From NCBI GenBank assembly GCA_030748485.1, contig JASMLW010000197.1, forward strand, positions 1 to 41,395: 41,395 nucleotides of DNA. Reading direction: 5' to 3'. Positions 23,901-33,222 of this stretch are shown one piece after another (position 1 is the first letter of the stretch; each line of letters starts with the position of its first letter). The notes beneath the pieces were generated by a model. The model was not told the DNA's origin. It ran no database searches and saw only the letters and a program-made list of their open reading frames with translations. Origin of the DNA: Pirellulaceae bacterium (GTDB lineage Bacteria > Planctomycetota > Planctomycetia > Pirellulales > Pirellulaceae). The position numbers and the translations under genes were made by a program.

Positions 23901-25826
23901 ATGAACACCTCACCGTACTCAAGTCGATGGACCTCGTTACACCAGCTCGCTTTGTGTGTGGCACTGCCACTTGTGGCAGTGCTCTGCGCTCCGGCGCTGG
24001 CGGCGGACAACCTGGCTGAAGCGCTGAAGGCGTCGCCGGTCTTTCCGAATGAATCGACGAGTCGTTTTCAGCAAGCCGTGCTCGACCGCATTCCCGAATT
24101 GAAACTCGCCAAGAGCGCCGACGCGTGGCGCGCGGAGGCCGAGCAGATCCGCCAACGAGTACTCGACGAAGTCGTCTTCCGCGGAGTGCCCCAGTCGTGG
24201 CGATCGGATGAGCGGCGAGTCGAATTCACCGAGACGATCGACAAGGGTCTGTACCGCGTTCGCAAGTTGCGGTTCGAAGCGCTGCCCGGGCTGTGGATTC
24301 CCGCCGCTCTGTACGAACCGGCGAAGCTGAACGGCAAGGCTCCGGTCGTCTTGAACGTCAACGGACACAGTCGCGACGGCAAGGTTACCGACTACAAACA
24401 GCTCCGCTGCATCCAACAGGCGAAGCAGGGCATGATCGCGTTGAATGTCGAGTGGGTCGGCATGGGCCAGTTGCGCGACGCCGGCTACTCGCACAACAAT
24501 CTCGGAATGCTCGACCTCTGTGGCCGCAGTGGTTTGAGCGTCTTCTTTTTGAACATGCAACGCGGGCTCGACATCTTGTTGTCTCATCGCCACGCGGATC
24601 TCGATCGTGTCGCTGTCACCGGTCTGTCGGGTGGAGGTTGGCAGACGATCATTCTCAGCTCGCTCGACAGTCGCGTGCGGTTGGCCGTTCCCGTCGCCGG
24701 CCACAGCGCCTTGGCGCAGCGCGTCGCCAACTACAACAGCGTCGGCGACCTCGAGCAAAACCCGACCGACCTCGTCTCCATCGCCGACTACGTCCACCTG
24801 AATGCGTTGATGGCGCCCCGGCCATTGCTGTTGATCTACAACACGAAGGACAACTGCTGCTTCGTCGCCAGCACGGTCAAGGCGAACACATATGAGCCGG
24901 TGATTCCGTTCTACAACCAAGCCGGCGCGGCGAAGCTTCTCAAATACTACGAGAACGAGGATCCCGGCACGCACAACTACGATCTCGACAACCGCCAGCA
25001 GCTCTACAAATTCTTGAACCGGCACTTCTTCCCGGATCAGGAACGGTCGGCGAAAGAGATTCCGTCGCAGGATGAACTGCTGTCAGCCGAGCAGCTGCAC
25101 GTGGAGCTGCCCGAGGGGAACGCGACGTTCTATTCGCTCGCCGCCGCCGCCGCTCGCAATCTTCCCACCAAGCAGGCGGGAGCGCCGGCGGCGCAGCGCC
25201 GATTGCTGCGGCGCATCTTACGGACCAGCCCTATGTCAACCAAGGTGCTGCGCACGAAACCTCACACGATTGGTGAACGCGAAATGTTGATGCAGGCGAT
25301 CGAGATCGGAGCCGAGTGGGTCGCGCCAACCGCTCGCGTCTCAGCGTTGAAGAAATCGAAGCGAACGCGCGATACAGTAGTTCTGTTTCTCAGCGATCAG
25401 GGATTCGCCGCCGAAGCTAAACGGATCGAGAAGTTGTCGACAGACAGTGACGTTGTCGCCGTCGATCCGCTCTTCTTCGGCCATCAAAAGCCGCAGGGAT
25501 CGTTGTGGCAGAACTCGATGTTGTTGGGCGTCGTCGGCAAGCGAGCGTTAGGCGTGCAGACGTCGCAGGTCCTGGCGATCGCTCGCGCGGACGATCACCC
25601 CAAGGTGCGGATTCACGCGGTTGGGCGTCGCGCGAGCCTGGTCGCTCGGCTGGCCGATGCGATCGACGACAAGCAGACGATCGTCGCGGTCACGACGACC
25701 GACGAGATCTCCTCGCTGCACGAGTTGCTCAAGCCGCCCGCTCAGTACAATCAATGGCCCGAGGCCTACTGCTTCGGGCTGCTCGAGCAATTCGATGTGA
25801 AGCAGCTGGTTCAACTCGCCGAGTGA
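23901..25826 (+). CDS. Exported acetylxylan-esterase-like hydrolase, 641 aa
   Basis: An alpha/beta-hydrolase with elbow VAVTGLSGGGWQT (Ser243) and an oxyanion-side LNVNGHSRDGK near 151. The MAPRPLLLIYNTKDNC stretch may carry the catalytic Asp and DPGTHNYD the His. The C-terminal third has no recognisable nucleophile (VGRRAS near 573). The signal peptide is unusual: residues 14-36, QLALCVALPLVAVL and onwards, are largely encoded by a 35 bp segment matching dispersed repeat A. ATG 23901 is the start that gives a sensible signal peptide, with GGAGAG upstream; an earlier ATG at 23862 adds a non-typical leader. It lies 51 bp after the ceramidase-like gene and 37 bp before the class IV aminotransferase. 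Confidence 0.85.
   Translation: MNTSPYSSRWTSLHQLALCVALPLVAVLCAPALAADNLAEALKASPVFPNESTSRFQQAVLDRIPELKLAKSADAWRAEAEQIRQRVLDEVVFRGVPQSWRSDERRVEFTETIDKGLYRVRKLRFEALPGLWIPAALYEPAKLNGKAPVVLNVNGHSRDGKVTDYKQLRCIQQAKQGMIALNVEWVGMGQLRDAGYSHNNLGMLDLCGRSGLSVFFLNMQRGLDILLSHRHADLDRVAVTGLSGGGWQTIILSSLDSRVRLAVPVAGHSALAQRVANYNSVGDLEQNPTDLVSIADYVHLNALMAPRPLLLIYNTKDNCCFVASTVKANTYEPVIPFYNQAGAAKLLKYYENEDPGTHNYDLDNRQQLYKFLNRHFFPDQERSAKEIPSQDELLSAEQLHVELPEGNATFYSLAAAAARNLPTKQAGAPAAQRRLLRRILRTSPMSTKVLRTKPHTIGEREMLMQAIEIGAEWVAPTARVSALKKSKRTRDTVVLFLSDQGFAAEAKRIEKLSTDSDVVAVDPLFFGHQKPQGSLWQNSMLLGVVGKRALGVQTSQVLAIARADDHPKVRIHAVGRRASLVARLADAIDDKQTIVAVTTTDEISSLHELLKPPAQYNQWPEAYCFGLLEQFDVKQLVQLAE
23943..23982 (+). repeat. 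Repeat A segment inside a signal peptide
   Basis: Bases 23943-23977 match repeat A at 39811-39845 at 34 of 35 positions and the reverse copy at 6967-7001 at 34 of 35. In this gene the segment is read as QLALCVALPLV. GCACTGCCA at 23961-23969 pairs with TGGCAGTGC at 23974-23982, so the mRNA could fold a nine-base hairpin here. Confidence 0.9.
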
Positions 25827-25863
25827 TTCACCATTCGATGCTCCGCGTGAAAGCCTACGTCCC

Positions 25864-26811
25864 ATGTCTAGTCGACAGGTCTTTCTGAATGATCGCTTTG
25901 TTCCCGAAAGCGAGGCGCGAGTTTCGATATTCGACTCCGCGTTGATGTTCGGCGACATGGCGTTTGAGATGACGCGTACGTTTGGCGGCGAGCCGTTCTG
26001 CTTACGCGAGCACCTCGATCGGCTCTACGCTTCGCTCGATCTCTTGGAGATCGATTGCGGCATGTCGCCACAGCGAATGGACGAAGTTTCCCGCGAGGCG
26101 TTAGCGTTGAACGCCGAGACGGAGGCGGAGGACGTCGACTGGCAGATCATGCACAACGTCTCGCGCGGGCCGCTGGGCGTCTATCGCAGCGCGTTCGCTG
26201 GCGAGCTGCAACCGACGATCACGATCAACTGCTGGCCGTTGATTACTCATACCGGTTCATTCGCGCCAAACTACGACACGGGAATCGACGTGATGATCCC
26301 GGCGCAGCAGGCTGTCCCCGCACATTTGGTCGATCCGAAGGCGAAGACACGCAGTCGGATGCACTATCAGATGGCCAACCTGCAGGCGGCTCGCGGGGGC
26401 GGCGGTTGGCCCGTCTTGCTCGACGGCGACGGGTTCTTGTGCGAAGGAACCGGCAACAATATCTTCCTGGTCCACGGCGAGCAGCTGCTGACGCCCGAGC
26501 CGCGCAACATCTTGTTGGGCGTCAGTCGCGGAGTGACGATCGAGCTGGCCAAGAAGATCGGTTTGGATGTTCGCGAGTGCAATCTCGGACGCTACGAGGC
26601 GCTGCAGGCGGACGAGATTTTCTGCACGGCGACAACGTACTGTCTCGTGCACGCTCGCTCTTTCGAGGGAAAGGCGTTCGACAACGCGCCCGGTCCCGTC
26701 TTTCAACGATTGCTCAACGCCTGGATCGAACACGCGGGTGTCGACTTCGTCGCTCAGGCTCGCGATTACCACGAGCGACTCCCGGTCTGGGAAGCTGTCA
26801 ATCAGACCTGA
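25864..26811 (+). CDS. Class IV PLP aminotransferase (BCAT/D-amino-acid type), 315 aa
   Basis: A fold-type IV PLP enzyme, similar to branched-chain amino-acid or D-amino-acid aminotransferases. It opens with VFLNDRFVPESEARVSIFD and MFGDMAFEMTRTF. The Schiff-base Lys is probably Lys161 (KAKTRSRMHYQ) with Glu194 in CEGTGNNIFLV about 33 residues on, as in IlvE. LLGVSRGVTIEL and FCTATTYCL fit the family. There is no signal peptide, so it is the one cytosolic enzyme at the end of an otherwise exported gene set. Whether it is co-transcribed (37 bp gap) or has its own promoter cannot be seen. It converges with the TPR gene at 27013 across a palindromic element. Confidence 0.9.
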   Translation: MSSRQVFLNDRFVPESEARVSIFDSALMFGDMAFEMTRTFGGEPFCLREHLDRLYASLDLLEIDCGMSPQRMDEVSREALALNAETEAEDVDWQIMHNVSRGPLGVYRSAFAGELQPTITINCWPLITHTGSFAPNYDTGIDVMIPAQQAVPAHLVDPKAKTRSRMHYQMANLQAARGGGGWPVLLDGDGFLCEGTGNNIFLVHGEQLLTPEPRNILLGVSRGVTIELAKKIGLDVRECNLGRYEALQADEIFCTATTYCLVHARSFEGKAFDNAPGPVFQRLLNAWIEHAGVDFVAQARDYHERLPVWEAVNQT

Positions 26812-26820
26812 TCAGTCTGG

Positions 26821-26956
26821 TTAGAGGCTGCTTCAAAACCTTGTACGATGGCCTTCCAAGGCCGTCGAATTTGGAAATCCTCGGGAAACGACGGCCTTGG
26901 AAGGCGCCTTGGAAGGCCATCGTACGGCAAGACATCGGTTTTGAAATGCGCTCTAG
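26821..26956. repeat. Palindromic dispersed element, copy 2
   Basis: This is a 136 bp relative of the element at 177-300. The inner arms are the same (GTACGATGGCCTTCCAAGG and its complement), with a 12 bp internal duplication (CGCCTTGGAAGG) that accounts for the length difference. The left outer arm has diverged; the right one, ending CTCTAG, is intact. It lies between the convergent ends of the class IV aminotransferase and the SGNH/TPR gene, so it could also act as a bidirectional transcription stop, though no T-run follows. 26957-27012 has no further feature. Confidence 0.85.
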
Positions 26957-27012
26957 TTGATCTAGTTGATCCGACTGATTGTCGTTCGATCTTGAACTGC
27001 GCCTCGCGCCGC

Positions 27013-29088
27013 CTACTTCTTCTTTTCCAGCATCTCTTTGGCGTTTTGCAGATTGATGTCGGCCTCTTCGTAATCGGGCCATGATTCGACGGCGATTTCG
27101 AGATGCTTGATCGCGTCCTTCAGTTCGCCCATATCCATTAGCAGCGCGCCGAGATGATTGTGCGTCGCCGGATCGGATTCGTCGAGCTTCAAGACTTCAC
27201 GGAACATCTTGAGCGCTTCGTCTTTCATGCCCAGTTCGACTTGGGTGCGGGCCATGAAATAGAGCGTGCGGGGATCTTCGGGGCCCTGCTTGTCGGCTTC
27301 GGTGAGCGACTCCAAGGCCAGTTTGTATTCGCCCAAATGGAAATGGGCGATCCCCAATTCCTGGTGCGCGTACCAACCGTCCGGCTGCAGCGCGACGCCA
27401 ATCGTCAGATGGTCGCGGGCTCCTTCGTAGTCTTTGCGATCGGCCAGCAGTCCGCCGAGCGGAATGTGTGCTTGCCAGAAGAAGACATCTTGCTCGACCA
27501 GCTTTTGATAGTAGGGCAGCGCTTCCTGCGGTTCGCCGACGTGTCGGATGCATTCGGCCGCGATATACATGCTCTCGAAATCATCCGTGATCAATAGCAT
27601 GGCTTGTTCGGCGATCGGTCCGGCCTCATCGAATTTCCCGGCCCAATGCAGGACTTTGGCCAGATTTCGCAAGGCGACGCCCTGCTCGAAGGAATCGACC
27701 ATCGCCAACACATTTTCGGCGATTTCGTCTCGCTTCTCCTCCGTCCACTGATCGCTCGTCGTGACGATCTTCGCTCGCGCCATCTCGTCCAAGATCCAGA
27801 GCGCCATGCGGCGATGGACGTCGATGGTTGGGTGAACATGGTCGAGAAAATATTCGGCTCCGAGATTAGTATGGCCGTGCTCCTCTTGACACACGTCGTT
27901 GAGCAACTTGCCAAAATCGACAAAGAGCGCATTGCGCTGTTCGGCGATCCGCCGATTGAGCTCCACGATTTCGTCAACTGCGCGAAGAGGACAGATGTCC
28001 TCATTCACCGCTCTTTCAAATGCCTTGTTGGCGTCTTCGTGACGTTCCATCTGGACGTACAACTTGCCCAGCCGATACTGCAGATGAGCGCAGGTGTCAT
28101 CGATCTTGAGAGCTTCTTCATAAGCGGCCAAGGCCTCGTCGTTCTTGCCGAAAACGACCAGCTCTTCGGCTTCCTGAAAGTTGTCCCAGAAAGCGTTTTC
28201 GTCTTCCTCTGACGTTCCCTCCGCCAGCTCGCTCTTAAAGGGAGAACAATCTTTGATGTTGGACGCCGGGCTCACCAGCATCATCTTGGCGCCGCAACGT
28301 TCGGCGATGTCGGCCATGCGGTTGAGATTCAATTCGTAATGTTTGATGACCTGACCGCGCCATTCGGGATCGCGATGGTAGTCGACCGGGCCGACCGTAT
28401 GGTTGAGCATTTCGTCGACTTCCGCCGGCATGATGTATTCCGACTTGGATTCATCCTCGGGCACAGTGCGGTCCCGGCGAATGAGATGATCGATGGCCGC
28501 CCAAGTTCGCGTGCGACTCAAGACCGCGTTGATCTTCAGGCTGAGTTGTGATTTGGCGAACATCTCGCCGTACGTGCGGCGTTCGAGGAATTCGTTGTGC
28601 ACGGAATAGACGATGAACAGATCGGGTTCGTACTCGGCCAACTCCTCCATCACTGCGGAAACTCGATAGCTGGCGTAACTAACTCCGCCCGCGTTGATCA
28701 CCTCCCACTCGCGCGACGAGTCGGCGGCGGGCAAGAACTCGCGCAGCCACCCCGCGAACGAAGTCGGATCGCGAAAGGGACGTCCATACGTGGTTGAGCC
28801 GCCGAGACAGAAGATGCGATAGACTCCCTCGGGCTTCTTCTTTAAGAACACCTGGTCGTTGAACCAGACGAGTTTGTTTTCGGCGGTGATCATCTCGGTC
28901 TGGCCGTCCTCGCCCGTCTGCTCTTCGAAGAGCGGCAGATAGCCGGCGAAACCGACAAACGGATCGTGCTCGTCGGTAACCGGCCGGAAACCGATCACGG
29001 CGAGCCCGCCCTCGAGGAGCGCGAAAAACAACAGCAGGGTGATGGCGGAGAAGAGAAGCTTCTTTCGCCAGGAAAGGGGCGCTGCCAC
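27013..29088 (-). CDS. SGNH-type hydrolase domain with TPR repeats, membrane-anchored, 691 aa
   Basis: An N-terminal membrane segment (KKLLFSAITLLLFFALLEGG, residues 9-28) is followed by an SGNH-like domain: Ser98 in CLGGSTTYGRPF, Gly134 in NAGGVSYASY, Asn165 in YSVHNEFLE and the late Asp416/His419 in DHVHPTIDVH. TPR-like helices (about 308-365) are inserted between blocks III and V, and more TPR units fill 480-690 (for example LGIAHFHLGEYKLALESL). I chose GTG 29088, with GAGG seven bases upstream, because the longer frame begins at TTG 29184 with a hydrophilic extension before the membrane segment. It may act on cell-surface polymers, but this is inferred from the fold only. Confidence 0.82.
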   Translation of the reverse strand: MAAPLSWRKKLLFSAITLLLFFALLEGGLAVIGFRPVTDEHDPFVGFAGYLPLFEEQTGEDGQTEMITAENKLVWFNDQVFLKKKPEGVYRIFCLGGSTTYGRPFRDPTSFAGWLREFLPAADSSREWEVINAGGVSYASYRVSAVMEELAEYEPDLFIVYSVHNEFLERRTYGEMFAKSQLSLKINAVLSRTRTWAAIDHLIRRDRTVPEDESKSEYIMPAEVDEMLNHTVGPVDYHRDPEWRGQVIKHYELNLNRMADIAERCGAKMMLVSPASNIKDCSPFKSELAEGTSEEDENAFWDNFQEAEELVVFGKNDEALAAYEEALKIDDTCAHLQYRLGKLYVQMERHEDANKAFERAVNEDICPLRAVDEIVELNRRIAEQRNALFVDFGKLLNDVCQEEHGHTNLGAEYFLDHVHPTIDVHRRMALWILDEMARAKIVTTSDQWTEEKRDEIAENVLAMVDSFEQGVALRNLAKVLHWAGKFDEAGPIAEQAMLLITDDFESMYIAAECIRHVGEPQEALPYYQKLVEQDVFFWQAHIPLGGLLADRKDYEGARDHLTIGVALQPDGWYAHQELGIAHFHLGEYKLALESLTEADKQGPEDPRTLYFMARTQVELGMKDEALKMFREVLKLDESDPATHNHLGALLMDMGELKDAIKHLEIAVESWPDYEEADINLQNAKEMLEKKK

Positions 29089-29235
29089 GCAAGTGCCTCG
29101 ATCGTGGAAGGACAGTGTTGCCGGATTGCGAGATTGGAGATCGCCGCACCGCAAAACATGATTCTCGCCGATACGGCGGCGCAATCAATTGATACCTCTA
29201 TTTTGCCTTGCGTTTGCCCACAAGTCGACAATTCC

Positions 29236-32200
29236 CTACAGCTCGACGCCAACCTTGGCCCATTGCTTGTCGAGTCGTTGTGACGAGACAGTGCGCGACG
29301 TGCCCAACTCTTGGGCGAACAGCGAAACGCGAAACTCTTCCAGCATCCAACGGTATGTGACCAATTCGTGATCGAACCAGACCGCATCACCGCGCTCATC
29401 GATCCAATCGGCCAGTTGTCTCAGATGGGGTTGCAGTTCAGCGATTCCGCGGTCGTCGCGAGTGGCGGCGCCGGCTCTCAGTTTTTCGATTCGCAACGCC
29501 AGCGCTTGCAGAAACCGGGGGAGATGGACGAACCATTCCCAGGGTGTCTCGACAAGGAAACCCGGCCGCGACAATTCATCGAGTTGGCTGCGAGCGTCGT
29601 CGACGGCTCCGCGGTGGGTGGCGGGAGCGGACTCCAGCGCCAGCCTGGCTTGCTGGTAGTTTTCCATCAGCGGCGCGACCACTTTGAGCACATCCTGTGT
29701 CGCCGGCCCAATCTCGGCCCGCGCGTACTTGCAACGTTCCGAATAGGTCGCGTCACAGTGGGGGACGCCGGCGATTGAGAAGAACGCGCGGTCGGCTATC
29801 CGTTCGCCGAGATGTTGCTTTGTCGTCTGCGGATCGCCCAAGCTCGCGCCGTACAGCAATAGCCGATCGAGTTGCGGGAGCCACTGAACTTGCGACTTCA
29901 ACTCACGGTGCTCGGCAATGCAAAACAGCCGCCGCAGCCCGCGACGATTCTCGGCCGCCGCCCGAAGTTGCGAATCGTAGAGTCGCAGGGAAACCGAATC
30001 GCCGCGATCGACGAGTGTCGGGAAGCAAGAGACGATCGCACCCCCGCGCTCCAATTCGATCGACTCCGGCAACTCGCCAAAATCCCACTTCGTCGCGCCG
30101 TCGCGATTCCAGGCTTGATTCCGCACTACGACCTCTGGGCCGGCGGCTCCGACACCCAATTCGCGGCGCAGTGCGCGGACGTCGCGGCCGGCTGCGACGT
30201 CACCCTGTTCGTCGACGACGCGCACATTCGCCAGCAAGTGTTGCGGCAACCGCGATTCGTCAAAGTCCTCAGCCCGAATCGCCTCACCGCTGCGCGCCGT
30301 CAAGGCGGCTCCCAAAGCGCTGAGCAGCGGACCCTCGCCAAACGGCAACTCGCCGGCGATCTCCCGCGCCACGTCCGGCGCTGGAACGAAGTTCCGCCGC
30401 AGCGTCTTGGGCAATGTTCGAATCAGAGCGAGCACCTTGTCTTCCAAGAGGCCGGGCACGAGCCAGCTCAATCGTTGCTCGGAGAGCTGCGCCAACCCCT
30501 CCTGTGGCACGACCACAGTCACTCCGTCATCGTTTTCTCCCGGTTGAAACCGATAGTGGATGTCCAGCTTCATCGTCGCCGACTCGAGTTGATCGGGAAA
30601 CGCCGACTGGGCGTCGTCTTCGTCGGCGTCCAGTAGATCGTCGCGCGTCATCACCAGGCGATCTACTTCAGGCGAGCGTTCTTTCGCCCAGCCGTTCAGC
30701 TTGCCGACGTCGACGATATGGTCCGGAAGTCGGTCGTCGTAGAAGCGAATCACCTTCCAAGGGTCGACGATGAACTCGCGCTTGCGAGTCTTGTCGCGCA
30801 GCTGGGCGATATCCTCCAGCAGTCGTCTGTTCTGGCGATAGAAGAAAGCGCTCGTCCGCACGGCGCCCTCGGCCAACCCCTCTTCGACTAGCAGGCGACG
30901 CGCTTCTTCTTGGTCGAGCGGAGCCAGCGGCACTCGTCGTTTGGCGACCACGGTCAGACCGAACAGCGTGACTTTTTCATACGCCATCGCCGCCCCGGCC
31001 TTTTTGCTCCAGTGCGGATCACTGAAACTGCGCTTCACCAGGTGATCGCCGATTGGCTCAATCCAATCGGGGTCGATCCGCGCGACATTGCGAAGATAGC
31101 GGCGCGATGTTTCGAGCAATTCACCGGCGATCACCCATTGAGGTTTGCTTTGGAAGACACCCGCCCCGGGCCACAGATGGAACTTGCCGCCGCCCGCCCC
31201 CGTGTATTCGAATTTCTCAGTCTTCGTCGCCACATTGGACAGCAACCCGGTCAGCAGCGCCCGGTGGATCGCGTCGTAGTCGTCGCTGCGTTTTCGCGGC
31301 CGCATTTTCGCGGTCTGCACCATCTCGCGCAACTGTCGAAAGATGTCCGTCCATTCGCGCATGCGGTTGTACGACAAAAAGCACTGCTGACACATCTTCC
31401 TGAGCCGGTTGTGCGACAGTTTTTCACGTTGCTCGTGGTAGAAATCCCACAGATTCAAGTACGAGATGAAGTCGGATTGGGGATCGACGAAGCGCGCGTG
31501 TTGCTCGTCCGCCGCCTGTTGTTTGTCGACGGGACGTTCGCGGGGATCTTGGATTTCGAGCGCGGCGGCGATGATCAAGACTTCGTGCAGACAATGTTCG
31601 TCTTCAGCCGCGAGGATCATTCGGCCAATTCGCGGATCGACCGGCAGCCGGCTCAGCTGGCGGCCCAGGTCGGTCAGCTCGCGGCGTTCGTCGATCGCTC
31701 CGATCTCGTAGAGCGTTCGGTAACCGTCGCGAACGCGATCCGGCCGCGGCGGATCGAGAAACGGAAAGTCGTCGATCGCGCCCAGCTTGAGCGCCATTGT
31801 CCGCAGGATGACGGCGGCCAGATTGGTTCGGCGAATTTCCGGCGTGGTGTATTCGTCGCGCTGCAGGTAATCGTCTTCGCTGAACATGCGAAAACAGACG
31901 CCGGGACCGATGCGGCCGCAACGGCCTTGTCGCTGATCGGCGGACGCGCGCGAAATCGCTTCGACCGGCAAGCGTTGGACTTTGCTGCGTGACGAGTAGC
32001 GACTGATGCGAGCCAAGCCGGTGTCGATGACAAACTTGATGCGGGGCACGGTGAGCGACGATTCGGCTACGTTGGTCGCCAGCACGACGCGGCGGTGCGG
32101 GTGCGGCTGGAAGACGCGGTTTTGCTGCTCGTTAGAGAGCCGCGAGTAGAGCGGCAGAATCTCGGTCTGCGCGGCTCCGTCTCCGGGCAGCGACCGTCCG

Positions 32201-33129
32201 CGGAGGACTCGCGCCGTTTCGCGAATGTCTCGTTCGGTCGGCAAAAAGACCAGCATGTCGCCGCGGTCGATTCGCGCAGCCTCTTGGACCGCGTCGGCCA
32301 CGGCTTGATGAAGTTCGGCCGCCGATTCCATTTCGTCGTCGAGCGGCCGGTAGAGCACTTCCACCGGGTAGGTCCGCCCCTCGACCAGAATGACGGGAGC
32401 CGGCTCGCCGTCGCAACCGAAATGTTCGGCGAACCGTTCGGCGTCGATCGTCGCGGATGTAATGATCAACTTGAGATCCGGGCGGCGCGGCAACAGTCGT
32501 TTGAGGTAGCCCATCAGAAAGTCGATGTTGAGCGATCGCTCGTGCGCTTCGTCGACGATGATCGTGTCGTACTGATCGAGGAATCGGTCGTGCAGCGTTT
32601 CGGCCAACATCACACCGTCAGTCATCAGTTTGACGAGCGTCGTCGGGTCGGTCTTGTCGGTGAAGCGAATCTTGAAGCCGACGCGATCTCCCACCTTGGT
32701 TTGCAATTCTTGAGCGACTCGGGACGCGATCGAACGGGCCGCGATTCGCCGCGGCTGCGTGTGCCCGATCAGCCCGTCGACGCCGCGTCCGAGTTCGAGG
32801 CAGATCTTGGGGAGCTGTGTCGACTTTCCGGAACCGGTCTCCCCGCAGACGATGACGACTTGGTTCTCGCGAATCGCCGTGCCGATCCGTTCGCGGTGCT
32901 CGATCACCGGCAGCTCGCCGACGTACTCGATTGGCGGCACGGAATCGCGCCGGCGATCTCGCAGCGCCCGCGACTCGGCTAGCTGGACGGTTAGTTTGTC
33001 GAGGCTGCGATCCACCGGCTTGCCGTCTCGCTGCGACTGGCGAATGAAGCGCAACAGGCGACGCAGGCGATGCTTGTCCTTCTGCATCGCCAGCTGGACG
33101 TCGGATTCGAGTTGCTCTAGGTCGCTCAT
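29236..33129 (-). CDS. hrpA: ATP-dependent RNA helicase HrpA, DEAH box, 1297 aa
   Basis: A full-length DEAH-box helicase matching HrpA in size (E. coli HrpA is about 1300 residues). Walker A GETGSGKST at 96-104, TQPRRIAARS near 124, the DEAH box at 193-196 (IIVDEAHERSLN), SATIDAERF near 225 and motif VI QGRCGRIGPGVCFRMFSEDDY are all present. The family C-terminal DUF3418 region is implied by length and by PVDRGDSVSLRLYDS-like motifs. E. coli HrpA has been linked to processing of fimbrial mRNA and rescue of stalled ribosomes; the role here is inferred from the family. It lies 93 bp from the next gene on the same strand and 147 bp from the one below. Confidence 0.95.
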   Translation of the reverse strand: MSDLEQLESDVQLAMQKDKHRLRRLLRFIRQSQRDGKPVDRSLDKLTVQLAESRALRDRRRDSVPPIEYVGELPVIEHRERIGTAIRENQVVIVCGETGSGKSTQLPKICLELGRGVDGLIGHTQPRRIAARSIASRVAQELQTKVGDRVGFKIRFTDKTDPTTLVKLMTDGVMLAETLHDRFLDQYDTIIVDEAHERSLNIDFLMGYLKRLLPRRPDLKLIITSATIDAERFAEHFGCDGEPAPVILVEGRTYPVEVLYRPLDDEMESAAELHQAVADAVQEAARIDRGDMLVFLPTERDIRETARVLRGRSLPGDGAAQTEILPLYSRLSNEQQNRVFQPHPHRRVVLATNVAESSLTVPRIKFVIDTGLARISRYSSRSKVQRLPVEAISRASADQRQGRCGRIGPGVCFRMFSEDDYLQRDEYTTPEIRRTNLAAVILRTMALKLGAIDDFPFLDPPRPDRVRDGYRTLYEIGAIDERRELTDLGRQLSRLPVDPRIGRMILAAEDEHCLHEVLIIAAALEIQDPRERPVDKQQAADEQHARFVDPQSDFISYLNLWDFYHEQREKLSHNRLRKMCQQCFLSYNRMREWTDIFRQLREMVQTAKMRPRKRSDDYDAIHRALLTGLLSNVATKTEKFEYTGAGGGKFHLWPGAGVFQSKPQWVIAGELLETSRRYLRNVARIDPDWIEPIGDHLVKRSFSDPHWSKKAGAAMAYEKVTLFGLTVVAKRRVPLAPLDQEEARRLLVEEGLAEGAVRTSAFFYRQNRRLLEDIAQLRDKTRKREFIVDPWKVIRFYDDRLPDHIVDVGKLNGWAKERSPEVDRLVMTRDDLLDADEDDAQSAFPDQLESATMKLDIHYRFQPGENDDGVTVVVPQEGLAQLSEQRLSWLVPGLLEDKVLALIRTLPKTLRRNFVPAPDVAREIAGELPFGEGPLLSALGAALTARSGEAIRAEDFDESRLPQHLLANVRVVDEQGDVAAGRDVRALRRELGVGAAGPEVVVRNQAWNRDGATKWDFGELPESIELERGGAIVSCFPTLVDRGDSVSLRLYDSQLRAAAENRRGLRRLFCIAEHRELKSQVQWLPQLDRLLLYGASLGDPQTTKQHLGERIADRAFFSIAGVPHCDATYSERCKYARAEIGPATQDVLKVVAPLMENYQQARLALESAPATHRGAVDDARSQLDELSRPGFLVETPWEWFVHLPRFLQALALRIEKLRAGAATRDDRGIAELQPHLRQLADWIDERGDAVWFDHELVTYRWMLEEFRVSLFAQELGTSRTVSSQRLDKQWAKVGVEL

Positions 33130-33222
33130 GCGAAACGCTCGGATTCCGCGAAGAATAGCAGGAGATCGAAAAGCGAAGTGTTTTTCAAGAGCAAGTAGCG
33201 AAGGGGAATTCGACCGACAGGT

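Noticed and set aside
23958..23977. Sigma-54 -24/-12 promoter in repeat A (TGGCAC then TTG)
   Set aside because: The spacing places CTTG where TTGC is needed, and the site lies inside a signal-peptide coding region.
26848..27084. Small open frame across palindromic copy 2
   Set aside because: The sequence is that of the repeat, and it runs into the end of the SGNH/TPR gene on the other strand.
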